Assembly (NCBI GenBank): GCA_035645275.1
Contig: DASQMX010000026.1
Location: 744,001 to 808,000, forward strand
From: Paranoxybacillus sp035645275
GTDB lineage: Bacteria > Bacillota > Bacilli > Bacillales > Anoxybacillaceae
DNA length: 64,000 nucleotides
Reading direction: 5' to 3'
Shown here piece after piece: positions 1 to 8,131 of this stretch (within the stretch, counting starts at the first letter, position 1; every line of letters starts with the position of its first letter). Below the pieces are notes generated by a model. It searched no databases. It was not told where the DNA came from and worked only from the letters and a program-made list of their open reading frames with translations. A program made the translations under genes and the position numbers.

Positions 1-621
1 TGCTTTTCGCTTTTCGTCATAACCTTCAATCAAGCCAAATGCATTTTCTTCTCCTTGAACAAATGCAGAAATACGATTTTTTTGATCTGAAGCGCTTAAC
101 AACTGAATCGTTGCTGTGAACGGTGAAACATGCTGAACTTTTCCGACAAGAGCTCTTGAAGGTGTAATGACCGCCATACCTTTTGCCACACCGTGCCGTT
201 CGCCCTTATTGACAATAACCAGTTCCTGCCATCGGTCAGGGTTACGCCCTACCACCGTTGCTTGAATTGGCTCAAAATCCCTTAGGCTTTCCTTTTTATC
301 GAGAAATTCGCGTAATCTTGCGTTCTCTTTTTCCAATTCCTGAACTTGTGCTTCTAACACTGCATACTCTTCTAGCCGCTCTTTCAAAATTTTATTTTGT
401 TTGTATGTATGTTTTATATCGTTGACATTTTCAAAGAAGCCCGCAACGAATTGTGCGGGCTTATGAAAAATAAACTGCACAAAACCAGTTGTATCTTTAA
501 TAAATTGCTCCGGCCAAGTCAAATTTTGTCGATCTTTCAAGGAAAAACCAATCAATGCCACGAGAAACATGATGCTGACTAACAAAACAATTAAACGTTT
601 ATTCAAAAAAAACTGTGGCAT
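1..621 (-). CDS. mreC: Rod shape-determining protein MreC, N-terminal part (cut by window edge)
   Basis: The frame is open from an ATG at 621 to the first base of the window, so only about the first 207 residues are visible. It starts MPQFFLNKRLIV, has one membrane segment at about residues 9-27, then a charged coiled coil at about 70-110, and then the first part of the extracellular beta domain containing VVGRNPDRWQ. This is the MreC plan: a bitopic protein that dimerises outside the membrane and links MreB filaments to the lateral wall synthesis machinery. It follows mreB by 21 bases in the same direction, the normal mreBCD operon order. The C-terminus, mreD and minCD would lie beyond the window. 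Confidence 0.93.
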   Translation of the reverse strand, partial: MPQFFLNKRLIVLLVSIMFLVALIGFSLKDRQNLTWPEQFIKDTTGFVQFIFHKPAQFVAGFFENVNDIKHTYKQNKILKERLEEYAVLEAQVQELEKENARLREFLDKKESLRDFEPIQATVVGRNPDRWQELVIVNKGERHGVAKGMAVITPSRALVGKVQHVSPFTATIQLLSASDQKNRISAFVQGEENAFGLIEGYDEKRKA

Positions 622-642
622 GATTTTTACACCCTCTTACGT

Positions 643-1665
643 TTAGCGATAATCTCTTGATTTATTTTTAAATAAATGAATATGGTCTAACGCTTTGCCT
701 GTACCGATTGCGACACAATCAAGCGGATTTTCTGCTACAATCACCGGCATTTTTGTTTCCTCACTGATGACTTTATCAAGGTTGCGCAGCAGTGCACCGC
801 CGCCAGTTAACACAATGCCGCGGTCCATAATGTCAGCCGCTAATTCCGGTGGCGTTTTTTCCAACGTATTTTTCACGGAATCAACAATCGCATATACTGT
901 ATCTCGCAAAGCTTCTGCAATTTCCTCAGGGCTAATTTCAATCGTTTTCGGCAGACCTGTCAGCAAGTCACGACCGCGGATTTCCATGTTGTCGATTCCT
1001 TCAGGATTGCCAGCTGAACCAATTTCTACTTTAATCGCTTCTGCCGTGCGTTCACCAATCATTAAATTATACGTTTTGCGAATGTAATGAATAATCGCCT
1101 CGTCCATCTCATCGCCAGCAACGCGAATGGATTGGCTTGTGACAATGCCTCCCAACGAAATAACCGCCACTTCTGTCGTACCGCCGCCGATGTCGACAAC
1201 CATGCTTCCTGTCGGCTCCCATACCGGAAGATTAGCGCCGATTGCCGCAGCAAACGGTTCTTCAATCGTGTATGCATCACGCGCTCCCGCTTGCCGTGTC
1301 GCATCGATGACCGCACGCTCCTCAACGGCTGTAATTCCGTATGGAACGCAGACCATTACATAAGGTTTTCCAGAGAACAATCCTTTATTTTTCGTTGCCT
1401 GCTTAATGTAATATTTCATCATCGTTGCCGTTGTTTCATAATCAGCGATAACGCCGTCTTTCATCGGACGTAATGCCACAACGTTTCCTGGCGTACGTCC
1501 AATCATGTTTTTCGCCTCGTTTCCAACCGCGACAATTTGCTTCGTATCTTTCTGTAACGCAACAACTGAAGGCTCTCTTAGCACAATTCCTTTCCCTTTG
1601 ACATACACAAGCGTATTCGCAGTACCTAGGTCTATGCCAAGATCTTTCGTACCAAATCCTAACAT
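643..1665 (-). CDS. mreB: Rod shape-determining protein MreB (bacterial actin)
   Basis: This 340-residue protein is an actin-fold ATPase that polymerises under the membrane and directs side-wall synthesis. Visible actin motifs are the phosphate-1 loop in DLGIDLGTANTLVYV near the N-terminus, the phosphate-2 motif in VVDIGGGTTEVAVISL at about 160-175, and the adenosine motif LTGGGALLRNLD at about 290. The length matches the family (B. subtilis MreB is 337). An upstream in-frame codon at 1689 would add eight residues, but AAGGAAG lies just before the ATG at 1665 and the family begins M-x-GFGTKDLGID, so 1665 is chosen. mreC follows immediately; radC is upstream across a 222-bp gap. Confidence 0.96.
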   Translation of the reverse strand: MLGFGTKDLGIDLGTANTLVYVKGKGIVLREPSVVALQKDTKQIVAVGNEAKNMIGRTPGNVVALRPMKDGVIADYETTATMMKYYIKQATKNKGLFSGKPYVMVCVPYGITAVEERAVIDATRQAGARDAYTIEEPFAAAIGANLPVWEPTGSMVVDIGGGTTEVAVISLGGIVTSQSIRVAGDEMDEAIIHYIRKTYNLMIGERTAEAIKVEIGSAGNPEGIDNMEIRGRDLLTGLPKTIEISPEEIAEALRDTVYAIVDSVKNTLEKTPPELAADIMDRGIVLTGGGALLRNLDKVISEETKMPVIVAENPLDCVAIGTGKALDHIHLFKNKSRDYR

Positions 1666-1855
1666 CACGTATCTTCCTTTCTGAAACAAAATGCTAATTT
1701 TTTATATTAAACGCAAACTTCATACAGTTACATATTTCGGCAAAGTTCGAGTTTTTTTGCCGACTTCTTCACAAAACAAACTAATCCCTTTGTTTGACTC
1801 CGTTCGACATTGCTTTGTCCTTCTTGCAAACAAATAGGAAAAACTCATAACTGTT

Positions 1856-1884
1856 ATTATACCTGATTCGACAAAAAAAGAGAA
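1856..1884 (-). promoter_or_regulatory. Candidate sigma-A promoter for mreBC
   Basis: On the minus strand a perfect TATAAT -10 lies at 1856-1861 in the radC-mreB gap, about 190 bases before mreB. The matching -35 position at 1879-1884 reads TTCTCT with a 17-base spacer, a poor match, so the call rests mainly on the -10. Confidence 0.4.
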
Positions 1885-1887
1885 CTA

Positions 1888-2577
1888 TTACACATATCCT
1901 TTTTCTTTTAGGCTAACAAATTTTCGGTCACCGATAATAAGATGGTCTAACAATTCGATGCCAATCATTCTCCCACATTCAACGAGCCGCTTGGTGACTT
2001 CGATATCTTCACGACTTGGAGTTGGGTCTCCGGAAGGATGGTTATGCGCACAAATAATGGAGGCAGCAGAGCGCTTAATCGCTTCTTTAAATACTTCACG
2101 GGGATGCACAATTGAAGCGTTTAAACTGCCAATAAAGACAGTTTTGCGGTGAATGACCTGGTTCTTGGTATTCAAATAGAGACAAACGAAATGTTCCTGT
2201 GATAAGAAGCGCATATCTTCCATTACATATTTTGCACCATCTTCCGGAGAACGAATCACATAACGTTCATCATATTGCAATCGGCTGATTCGCCTCCCAA
2301 GCTCAATGGCAGCGAGAATTTGCACAGCCTTTGCCGTCCCGATTCCTTTAATGCTTGTTATTTCTTCAATTGTCGCATCTTTCAGCAGTCGCAATCCTTC
2401 AAAATGATTTAATAAGCGATTTGCAAGCTGTAATACCGATTCATTCTTTGTCCCCGTCCGCAGCAGAATTGCCAACAGTTCATGATTCGCCAAGCTTTCC
2501 GGGCCGTCAGAAATTAAGCGTTCACGCGGCCGCTCATCCTCTGGAAAGTCCCGAATCATTAAGGACATCGCTTTCAA
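1888..2577 (-). CDS. radC: RadC family protein (JAB/MPN metalloprotease-like domain)
   Basis: This 229-residue protein begins with the UPF0758 helical region (RPRERLISDGPESLANHELLAILLRTGTK), then a helix-hairpin-helix (ITSIKGIGTAKAVQ, about 75-90), then a JAB/MPN domain with the metal-binding pattern ending in CAHNHPSGDPTPSREDIEVT, followed by LLDHLIIGD. The biochemical role in Bacillus is not settled: the old DNA-repair label is doubtful. The first codon is TTG at 2577, chosen because a perfect AGGAGG ends 7 bases upstream; the ATG three codons later would be 16 bases away. It lies between maf and mreB as in B. subtilis (ysxA). Confidence 0.93.
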   Translation of the reverse strand: MKAMSLMIRDFPEDERPRERLISDGPESLANHELLAILLRTGTKNESVLQLANRLLNHFEGLRLLKDATIEEITSIKGIGTAKAVQILAAIELGRRISRLQYDERYVIRSPEDGAKYVMEDMRFLSQEHFVCLYLNTKNQVIHRKTVFIGSLNASIVHPREVFKEAIKRSAASIICAHNHPSGDPTPSREDIEVTKRLVECGRMIGIELLDHLIIGDRKFVSLKEKGYV

Positions 2578-2600
2578 GAAAATACCTCCTTATGTTCAAG

Positions 2601-3161
2601 CTAAAATCCAAGCTTTTTCAACTCGCGAACCGTACGAGCAATCGGCAGACCGACAACGGAAAAATAGTCTCCTTCAATTCCCTTCACAAAGAGGGAGCCG
2701 CGCTGTTGAATGCCGTAAGAACCAGCTTTATCCATCGGCTCTCCGCTGGCAATATAGTCTAAAATTTCTTCGTCTGTTAAATCCCAAAACGTTACTTTTG
2801 TCCGTTCATAAAATACGATTTCTTCTTCCCTCGACAAAATCGCAACACCGGTTAATACTTCGTGAGTCTTACCTGATAACAGCTTCAGCGTTTGAAACGC
2901 CTCCTGTTCCGTTTTTGGCTTTCCTAATATCATTCCGTTATAAACAACAATTGTATCCGCTCCGAGAACATATGCATCCTTCTCTAATTCAGCAACCGCC
3001 TTCGCTTTTTGATAGGCGAGCGACTGCACAATCTCTTCAGGCGTACTGTTTTCGGGAACTTCTTCTTCAATATGGCTGGCGAGGATTTCAAATGGAAGGT
3101 TGGCCATTTCTAGAAGCTCTTTTCGTCGAGGAGAGCTGGAGGCTAAAATTAATCGTTTCAT
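2601..3161 (-). CDS. maf: Maf nucleoside triphosphate pyrophosphatase
   Basis: This 186-residue Maf/YceF family protein has the N-terminal signature LILASSSPRRKELLE, the catalytic region KAKAVAELEKDAYVLGADTIV and the conserved E-R-T-K-V-x-F block. Maf proteins hydrolyse modified or canonical NTPs to monophosphates, acting as house-cleaning or division-checkpoint enzymes. The ATG at 3161 is preceded by GGGGGAATACAG and gives the family N-terminus; the longer frame from 3221 has no family similarity. The stop lies 23 bases before the radC start, so the two are probably cotranscribed. Confidence 0.95.
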   Translation of the reverse strand: MKRLILASSSPRRKELLEMANLPFEILASHIEEEVPENSTPEEIVQSLAYQKAKAVAELEKDAYVLGADTIVVYNGMILGKPKTEQEAFQTLKLLSGKTHEVLTGVAILSREEEIVFYERTKVTFWDLTDEEILDYIASGEPMDKAGSYGIQQRGSLFVKGIEGDYFSVVGLPIARTVRELKKLGF

Positions 3162-3281
3162 CTGTATTCCCCCTATATCAGCATTCGTTTCAAATTGGAA
3201 GATACAATAGTATCGTATCAAATCTTACATTTAGACACAATTTTTAAAAATGACATTTTCATGCACATTTCCCCAAAAAAA

Positions 3282-3312
3282 GACTGTCTCAGCGAAATAT
3301 GTATGAGACAGT
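3282..3312 (-). terminator. Intrinsic terminator after spoIIB
   Basis: A perfect 9-bp inverted repeat (ACTGTCTCA / TGAGACAGT) with a 13-base loop is followed on the minus strand by a run of seven Ts. It begins nine bases beyond the spoIIB stop. The other arm also ends in TTTTTT on the plus strand, so it could work both ways, but no plus-strand gene needs it. Confidence 0.85.
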
Positions 3313-3320
3313 TTTTTCTA

Positions 3321-4313
3321 TTATTTGCTTGTAAACGTCATATAAAACGTGAGTGCTTCCAAAAGTTGTTGTTGAATTTTTGGCAACACTTGAGCATCTT
3401 TTGTTTGTTCATAAGATGTCAATAATGCATAAGCGTTTTCCAAACGTTTTTTATATTCAGCTGCATTTTTGTCGTTTGGCACTTTGACGGCTTGGAATTG
3501 CTTATATTTGGTTTGCAACTCTCCTCTTATTTCGCTCGTTAATGAATTTCCTCCCAGCAGCTGTGCGGATGCAGAAATTAATTTTTCATAAAACGATTGA
3601 CTTGCTGCCAGCATCTTTTGCGCTTTCGAGTCAGCTGCAGCGGCAAATGTCAACGGTTTAATATACGTTTCTTGCCCTTGTTGTTTATAAAATTCACTAA
3701 CAGGATATAATGCTTCTTTTTCTAAACCAATGCCAATAAATAAATACGTTGGACTTTCACCGACTACAACCGCCGGAATGCCAGCATCATTTAATTTTTT
3801 CCTATATTCTCTAGCCGCTTCCGATGTCGAAAAAACTCCTGCTTGAATCACATGCACAGAAAAAGATAGCTGTTGAGCGCTATTCGCCACCTGTTCTTTC
3901 GTTTCTGTCTGCGACGAGAGCAAAGCAGAATTAGACGAGAAAACGCCTTCTTCCATTGTTCCATTTGCTTTTTCCTCGGAAAGAAAGTTTAACACAACAA
4001 AACCAAAGCTTGTCCCAATAATTACAGCAGTGAAAATCGAAACAACCGCTGATTTAATTGGTTTGCTGACGGTACTGTTAAACGTTTTTTTCTTTGTTGG
4101 GCGCGCTGTTGATTTACGTAATTCTGTCAAATCGATCATATTTCTCTCATTTTCTTCTTTATTTTTAGCCTTTTCAAATAGCACTTCCGTTTTTTCCTCT
4201 TTTGCTGCACATATTTCGTTTTTTACCGACTTTGGAATGTCCATTTCTTCTGTCGTAAAAGGCCGTTCGCTTCCATTTATTTTAATCGATATTTTATTCC
4301 CCTGCTTGTCCAT
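3321..4313 (-). CDS. spoIIB: Stage II sporulation protein B (SPOR-domain membrane protein)
   Basis: This 330-residue protein has a charged cytoplasmic N-terminus (NKISIKINGSERPFTTEE, like B. subtilis SpoIIB), one membrane segment at about 93-112 (VVSIFTAVIIGTSFGFVVL), a low-complexity linker, then a SPOR-type fold at about 150-220 (FSVHVIQAGVFSTSEAAREY, KLNDAGIPAVVV). SPOR domains bind denuded septal peptidoglycan. SpoIIB localises at the polar septum and helps the change to engulfment. Length (332 in B. subtilis) and position beside maf support the call; the sequence outside SPOR is poorly conserved. A terminator follows. Confidence 0.88.
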   Translation of the reverse strand: MDKQGNKISIKINGSERPFTTEEMDIPKSVKNEICAAKEEKTEVLFEKAKNKEENERNMIDLTELRKSTARPTKKKTFNSTVSKPIKSAVVSIFTAVIIGTSFGFVVLNFLSEEKANGTMEEGVFSSNSALLSSQTETKEQVANSAQQLSFSVHVIQAGVFSTSEAAREYRKKLNDAGIPAVVVGESPTYLFIGIGLEKEALYPVSEFYKQQGQETYIKPLTFAAAADSKAQKMLAASQSFYEKLISASAQLLGGNSLTSEIRGELQTKYKQFQAVKVPNDKNAAEYKKRLENAYALLTSYEQTKDAQVLPKIQQQLLEALTFYMTFTSK

Positions 4314-4367
4314 CTTTGCACCATCCCCGCCTCATTATTTCTTGGCCCATCTTACCATAAAAAAATA

Positions 4368-4402
4368 AAAAAAGAACAAGACATTTGTCGTCTTGTTCTC
4401 GA
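4368..4402 (-). terminator. Intrinsic terminator of the pilus operon
   Basis: On the minus strand the arms GAACAAGAC and GTCTTGTTC form a perfect 9-bp stem with a short loop, followed by seven Ts. It lies about 20 bases after the pilO stop, so it ends the pilB-to-pilO transcript and separates it from spoIIB. Confidence 0.9.
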
Positions 4403-4422
4403 AGGTTTTCGGCAAATTTTGC

Positions 4423-5157
4423 TTATTTATTATCGATTTGCTTTTTAAATTGATCGGATATTTCAAAGAGTGGAGATGTTTTCATTTTAGGTTCCGGTAT
4501 CTCCAACTCCGGTATTTTTTTTTGTAATTCTTCTAGCTTCGGATAGTAATAGATAGAAACCGTTAACGTATAGTTTAATGGTTCAATCGATTGATTAGCA
4601 GAAGTCACTTCTGGACTACCAGTAAAAGAGATAGACTCCACCTTTACAATCCGTGGTAATTTTTCTAATGTTTCAATAAACCGTTCTAACTGATAATAAG
4701 ATGGGGATGTCACTTCTAAGTTAACAGAATTTTTTTCAATTCCTTTTGGCAAAGAAGGATCAGAAGTAGCATTTTCTTCTTTTTTCCCTTCAGACATTTC
4801 TATCTCTTCACTGTTATTGACGCCTTCTTCATTTTCGAATGATATCTTTGAAATAAAGCTATCCGATACAACCTCTGCTTGTTCTAAATCAAGAATAAAT
4901 TGGTCAACTAAGGGCTTTGTCGGTAATTTTTTTTGTAACTCTACAGCACTTAGCCCTAATCCCTCTCGCTTTTTTGCCTCTTCATTTCTAATTTGTTGCA
5001 GTAATTGCTGCTCGGTTACTAGTTGGGACGAAAGTGTTTCCTCTTTTTGCTTAAGGGGCTTCAACACATACAGATATCCTACATAAAGAAGGCCAAGTAT
5101 AATCGTACAGGCTAACAAAAAAAGAATAATTTGTTGGCGGCTAACACGGAGAGTCAA
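4423..5157 (-). CDS. pilO: Type IV pilus alignment protein PilO-like
   Basis: This 244-residue protein has a short cytoplasmic tail, one membrane segment at about 10-30 (IILFLLACTIILGLLYVGYL), a coiled coil (LKQKEETLSSQLVTEQQLLQ), then an extracytoplasmic domain with the PilO ferredoxin-like signature (YYQLERFIETLEKLPRIVKVESI, about 155-178). An acidic insertion rich in E, N and S lies at about 105-140. PilO pairs with PilN and, through it, PilM to align the pilus motor. The start is TTG at 5157, two bases after the pilN stop, with GGGGGGAG upstream. Identity rests on fold signature and gene order as much as on sequence. Confidence 0.85.
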   Translation of the reverse strand: MTLRVSRQQIILFLLACTIILGLLYVGYLYVLKPLKQKEETLSSQLVTEQQLLQQIRNEEAKKREGLGLSAVELQKKLPTKPLVDQFILDLEQAEVVSDSFISKISFENEEGVNNSEEIEMSEGKKEENATSDPSLPKGIEKNSVNLEVTSPSYYQLERFIETLEKLPRIVKVESISFTGSPEVTSANQSIEPLNYTLTVSIYYYPKLEELQKKIPELEIPEPKMKTSPLFEISDQFKKQIDNK

Positions 5158-5745
5158 TTAACTCCCCCCTTTTTCTTTTTGACGCAAAGCTTCTTGATTA
5201 AGTACGATTTCATAAGTCGCAATATACCGCGGCAATGGTTGTTCAATTTGTGCTGATTGCGCTTCATCTAACGGAGAGGAAGCAACATTTAATAAAGTGA
5301 CATTTTCTATAAATTCATCGTCTGTGAGTGCTTTTAAATAATAGGCTGCTTCACGAGTCGTGTCGAACTGTACCTCTACAGTAATATTTCCATTATCATA
5401 CTGAAACTCAGTAATAAATCCTCGTTCAGGTAACAATATTGTTAATTTTTTTAGTAAAGGTACTGTATAGATTTTATCTTTTTCTGCCCATTGAATGATT
5501 TGGTCTAACTCTTTTAAAGTATCTGATTCTACATAATTAGATAAATTCTGTTCTAATTCTAGATGTTCTGCTTTCGTTTGCTCAAGCTTCGTTTGCAATG
5601 TCTGAATATTGCTTTGTACATGATTATATTGTAAATAAAACAGGATACTTGCCGTTACACTAAAAAGTAAAACAACCACAATCATCAAAATAATTGAGAG
5701 ATTCTTTCGCTCTTTCCTTGGAAGCAAGTTAATATCGACTAACAT
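5158..5745 (-). CDS. pilN: Type IV pilus assembly protein PilN
   Basis: This 195-residue protein begins MLVDINLLP, the short INLLP motif that PilN uses to dock onto PilM. A membrane segment follows at about 18-40, then a coiled coil (about 45-70) and an extracytoplasmic alpha/beta domain containing ITEFQYDNGNITVEVQFDTT. Its ATG overlaps the pilM stop by one base (TAATG), implying translational coupling, and GAGGTG lies upstream. Together with pilM and pilO it forms the inner-membrane alignment complex. Confidence 0.92.
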   Translation of the reverse strand: MLVDINLLPRKERKNLSIILMIVVVLLFSVTASILFYLQYNHVQSNIQTLQTKLEQTKAEHLELEQNLSNYVESDTLKELDQIIQWAEKDKIYTVPLLKKLTILLPERGFITEFQYDNGNITVEVQFDTTREAAYYLKALTDDEFIENVTLLNVASSPLDEAQSAQIEQPLPRYIATYEIVLNQEALRQKEKGGS

Positions 5746-6743
5746 TATCGCACCTCTTTTAGTGCTAATCCTAGCGGTAAGTAATATGAACGGTCGAGGG
5801 GATCGCTCAACGCTTGAATAACTTCGTCATCTATATGCTCAACTGGTATGTTAAAACGATCAGCCATCAATCGATAAATGTTATGAAAAAAAGGGTGGTC
5901 CCCCATTAACACAATACCGTTAATTTGTTGCTCTCCTTGTTGAAACGAAAAACGATAAAAGTTCATAACCCGATCAATTTCTGTTATGATATTTTCAAAT
6001 TGTAAATTTAACTCTTCTTCTGACCTCGTCCATTGTAGGTAATATTTATTGGAATTTCCTATCTGAATTTGTTCCCAATCGTTCATATTCATTTCAACAT
6101 TTAACTGTCTCGTAAACAAAGGATAATGTTCATGAAACACGGTTACATGAACCGATGATAAATCACATTGAACCAAAAGCAAATGCTCTTTCGGATTAAT
6201 ATCTTTAAGGGTAAACAATAAACGATATAGACTAAGCGGAGAAATATCGGCAGCGATTGGCTTCAACTTCAATCTTTCAAAAAGCTGTGTATACTCTGCA
6301 ACCCCCTGCTCAGGTGCAGCAAATAATAAAATTTCCTGCTCCTCATTGGAGATTTGTTTTAGTGAAACAAAATCAAAAACAGGTTGTTCAAACGGCAGCG
6401 GAATCGTTTCACCAAGCTCCAAAGACAAATATCCCCGAATTTCTTCTGCTTTTAATACAGACGGAACAGATAACTTGCGAATGGCAATGTAAGAGTCAGG
6501 AACAATAAAGCGGATACGGCGCTTTCGAATTTTCCATGACTGAATACATTGCTCCAAGATAGCCTCTAACATCTCTCTTGAAACAATTTTACCGTCACTT
6601 ATGATTCCCTCTGGCAAAAATTTTTCACCATATTTAGCAATAGATAGTGGGTGACGACTTTTTAGTTCAATATAGCGAATGACATGATCCTTTAAAATCA
6701 AATTAGCAATCTTACGTCTGGCCTGCAACACTTTCAATGGCAT
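5745..6743 (-). CDS. pilM: Type IV pilus assembly protein PilM (actin-like ATPase)
   Basis: This 332-residue protein is a cytoplasmic FtsA/actin-like PilM. Visible family features are an N-terminal beta region (VIRYIELKSR), the FIVPDSYIAIRKLSVPSV stretch at about 80-100 and GYLSLELGETIPLPFEQPVFDF just after it, and a C-terminal LGLALKEVR typical of PilM ends. The glycine-rich nucleotide loops are weaker than in Proteobacterial PilM, as is usual in Firmicutes. The ATG at 6743 has AAGGAG upstream. It follows the prepilin peptidase gene by 12 bases and overlaps pilN. Confidence 0.88.
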   Translation of the reverse strand: MPLKVLQARRKIANLILKDHVIRYIELKSRHPLSIAKYGEKFLPEGIISDGKIVSREMLEAILEQCIQSWKIRKRRIRFIVPDSYIAIRKLSVPSVLKAEEIRGYLSLELGETIPLPFEQPVFDFVSLKQISNEEQEILLFAAPEQGVAEYTQLFERLKLKPIAADISPLSLYRLLFTLKDINPKEHLLLVQCDLSSVHVTVFHEHYPLFTRQLNVEMNMNDWEQIQIGNSNKYYLQWTRSEEELNLQFENIITEIDRVMNFYRFSFQQGEQQINGIVLMGDHPFFHNIYRLMADRFNIPVEHIDDEVIQALSDPLDRSYYLPLGLALKEVR

Positions 6744-6755
6744 TTTTTAATCTCC

Positions 6756-7526
6756 TTACACTCTGGACAAAATAAGTTCTATATAAGTATTGACGATAGT
6801 TTGTCCAAAAAAATAAACAGTAAGTGTACCGAGCGCAATATAAGGACCAAAAGGCATCGGCTTGCCTCGGTGTACTTTTCCTAATACCATTCCGATTAAA
6901 CCAAATATCGTACCGTAAAAGGTAGAAAAAAAGAACACAAGCAATATCATTTTCCAACCAAACACGAAACCAAGCAAGGCAAATAGTTTAATATCACCGC
7001 CACCCATGCCGCCTTTGCTGACAACAGCAATCAATAGAAGTAGCAAAAAACCAACAATAGCACCGATAAGCGAATCCCACCAAGGAGTGAGCGAAACAAA
7101 AATTCTTTCGATAATAAAAAGGACTGCGAAAAACAGCAGTACTTTATCAGGAATAATCATATAATGAATGTCAGAAACAACAATAATGACAAGCAAAGAA
7201 ATCAGCGTCCAGCTAATAACCAATTCCTTTGACCATCCCACCAAAAATGGTGAAATCGTAAAAAGAATCGCAGTGATGAGCTCAATTAACGGATAAACAG
7301 GTGAAATTTTCACACCACACCCGCGGCACTTTCCTCTCTGAATCACATAAGAGACAACAGGAATCAATTCCCAAGCTGTAAGCGCATGCTTACAGCTTGG
7401 ACAATGCGAACGCGGCTTGATAATTGATTCACCTTTTGGAATGCGCAACCCAACGACGTTGAAGAAGGAGCCAAGTAATAGACCTATAATACCTACATAT
7501 ACGAGGAATAAGTATTCACGTTCCAT
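6756..7526 (-). CDS. pilD: Type IV prepilin peptidase (PilD/ComC family)
   Basis: This 256-residue multi-pass membrane enzyme cleaves and N-methylates prepilins. It shows the N-terminal GSFFNVVGLRIPKGESI, a four-cysteine motif (CPSC at about 43-46 and CRGC at about 68-71) and two aspartyl active-site regions: SDIHYMIIPDK and MGGGDIKLFALLG, the GxGD motif. About seven hydrophobic segments are visible. It occupies the place of B. subtilis comC between folC and spoIIB, so it may also process competence pseudopilins, which is inference. It follows the pilin gene. Confidence 0.95.
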   Translation of the reverse strand: MEREYLFLVYVGIIGLLLGSFFNVVGLRIPKGESIIKPRSHCPSCKHALTAWELIPVVSYVIQRGKCRGCGVKISPVYPLIELITAILFTISPFLVGWSKELVISWTLISLLVIIVVSDIHYMIIPDKVLLFFAVLFIIERIFVSLTPWWDSLIGAIVGFLLLLLIAVVSKGGMGGGDIKLFALLGFVFGWKMILLVFFFSTFYGTIFGLIGMVLGKVHRGKPMPFGPYIALGTLTVYFFGQTIVNTYIELILSRV

Positions 7527-7572
7527 AGTTTACAGTATCCTACCCCATAAATTTCTAATTAATTCAATATTT

Positions 7573-8058
7573 TTACTTTACAACACCACGTTCTAAATCT
7601 TCTTCTGGTACTGGCGTATCGTTTGCTCTAGCAACTTTCTTTTCATGACCGATGAGAAGAACCTTATATGTAAAATTGTTACCCTGTTTAGTAATAACTA
7701 CTTTACTACTAGATAAATTGTATCCATTTCCTGTCTCTGGATTTCCATTACTGTCTAAACGATTAACTACACCTGTATCTGGATCTTTCATTGGATCTAA
7801 GAGACCTTCTTTATACATATCTTTTAAAAGTAAATCATTGTCTCCTGACGATAGCTTTTTAGCATTTCCAGCAACATAAATTTTCGCTGCATTAATCATT
7901 TGTTGTGCGTTAGCAACATGTGCATCTTTCTTAGAATTATCAATTAGTCCTCCAATACTCGGCACCGCAATCGCAGAAATAATCCCCAAAATCACGACAA
8001 CCGCCAACAGTTCAATTAACGTTAATCCTTTCTCATTTTTAATTAGACGCTTAAGCAT
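7573..8058 (-). CDS. Major type IV pilin-like prepilin
   Basis: This 161-residue protein has a textbook class III signal: a short basic leader ending in Lys-Gly at residues 10-11, cleavage before Leu12, Glu at mature position +5 (LTLIELLAVV), then a hydrophobic helix. The remaining roughly 125 residues form a small globular domain rich in N, D, G and K without cysteines, so unlike disulphide-bearing Gram-negative pilins. The ATG at 8058 has AGGAGA 5 bases upstream; a TTG at 8079 would put the ribosome site inside the gene. Its position between the platform and peptidase genes suggests the main pilin subunit, but this is not proven. Confidence 0.88.
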   Translation of the reverse strand: MLKRLIKNEKGLTLIELLAVVVILGIISAIAVPSIGGLIDNSKKDAHVANAQQMINAAKIYVAGNAKKLSSGDNDLLLKDMYKEGLLDPMKDPDTGVVNRLDSNGNPETGNGYNLSSSKVVITKQGNNFTYKVLLIGHEKKVARANDTPVPEEDLERGVVK

Positions 8059-8131
8059 AGCATCTCTCCTTAGCTTCAAATTTATTACATCATAGTACTA
8101 GATTACTATATTTTTTAGATTTTTTAAACAT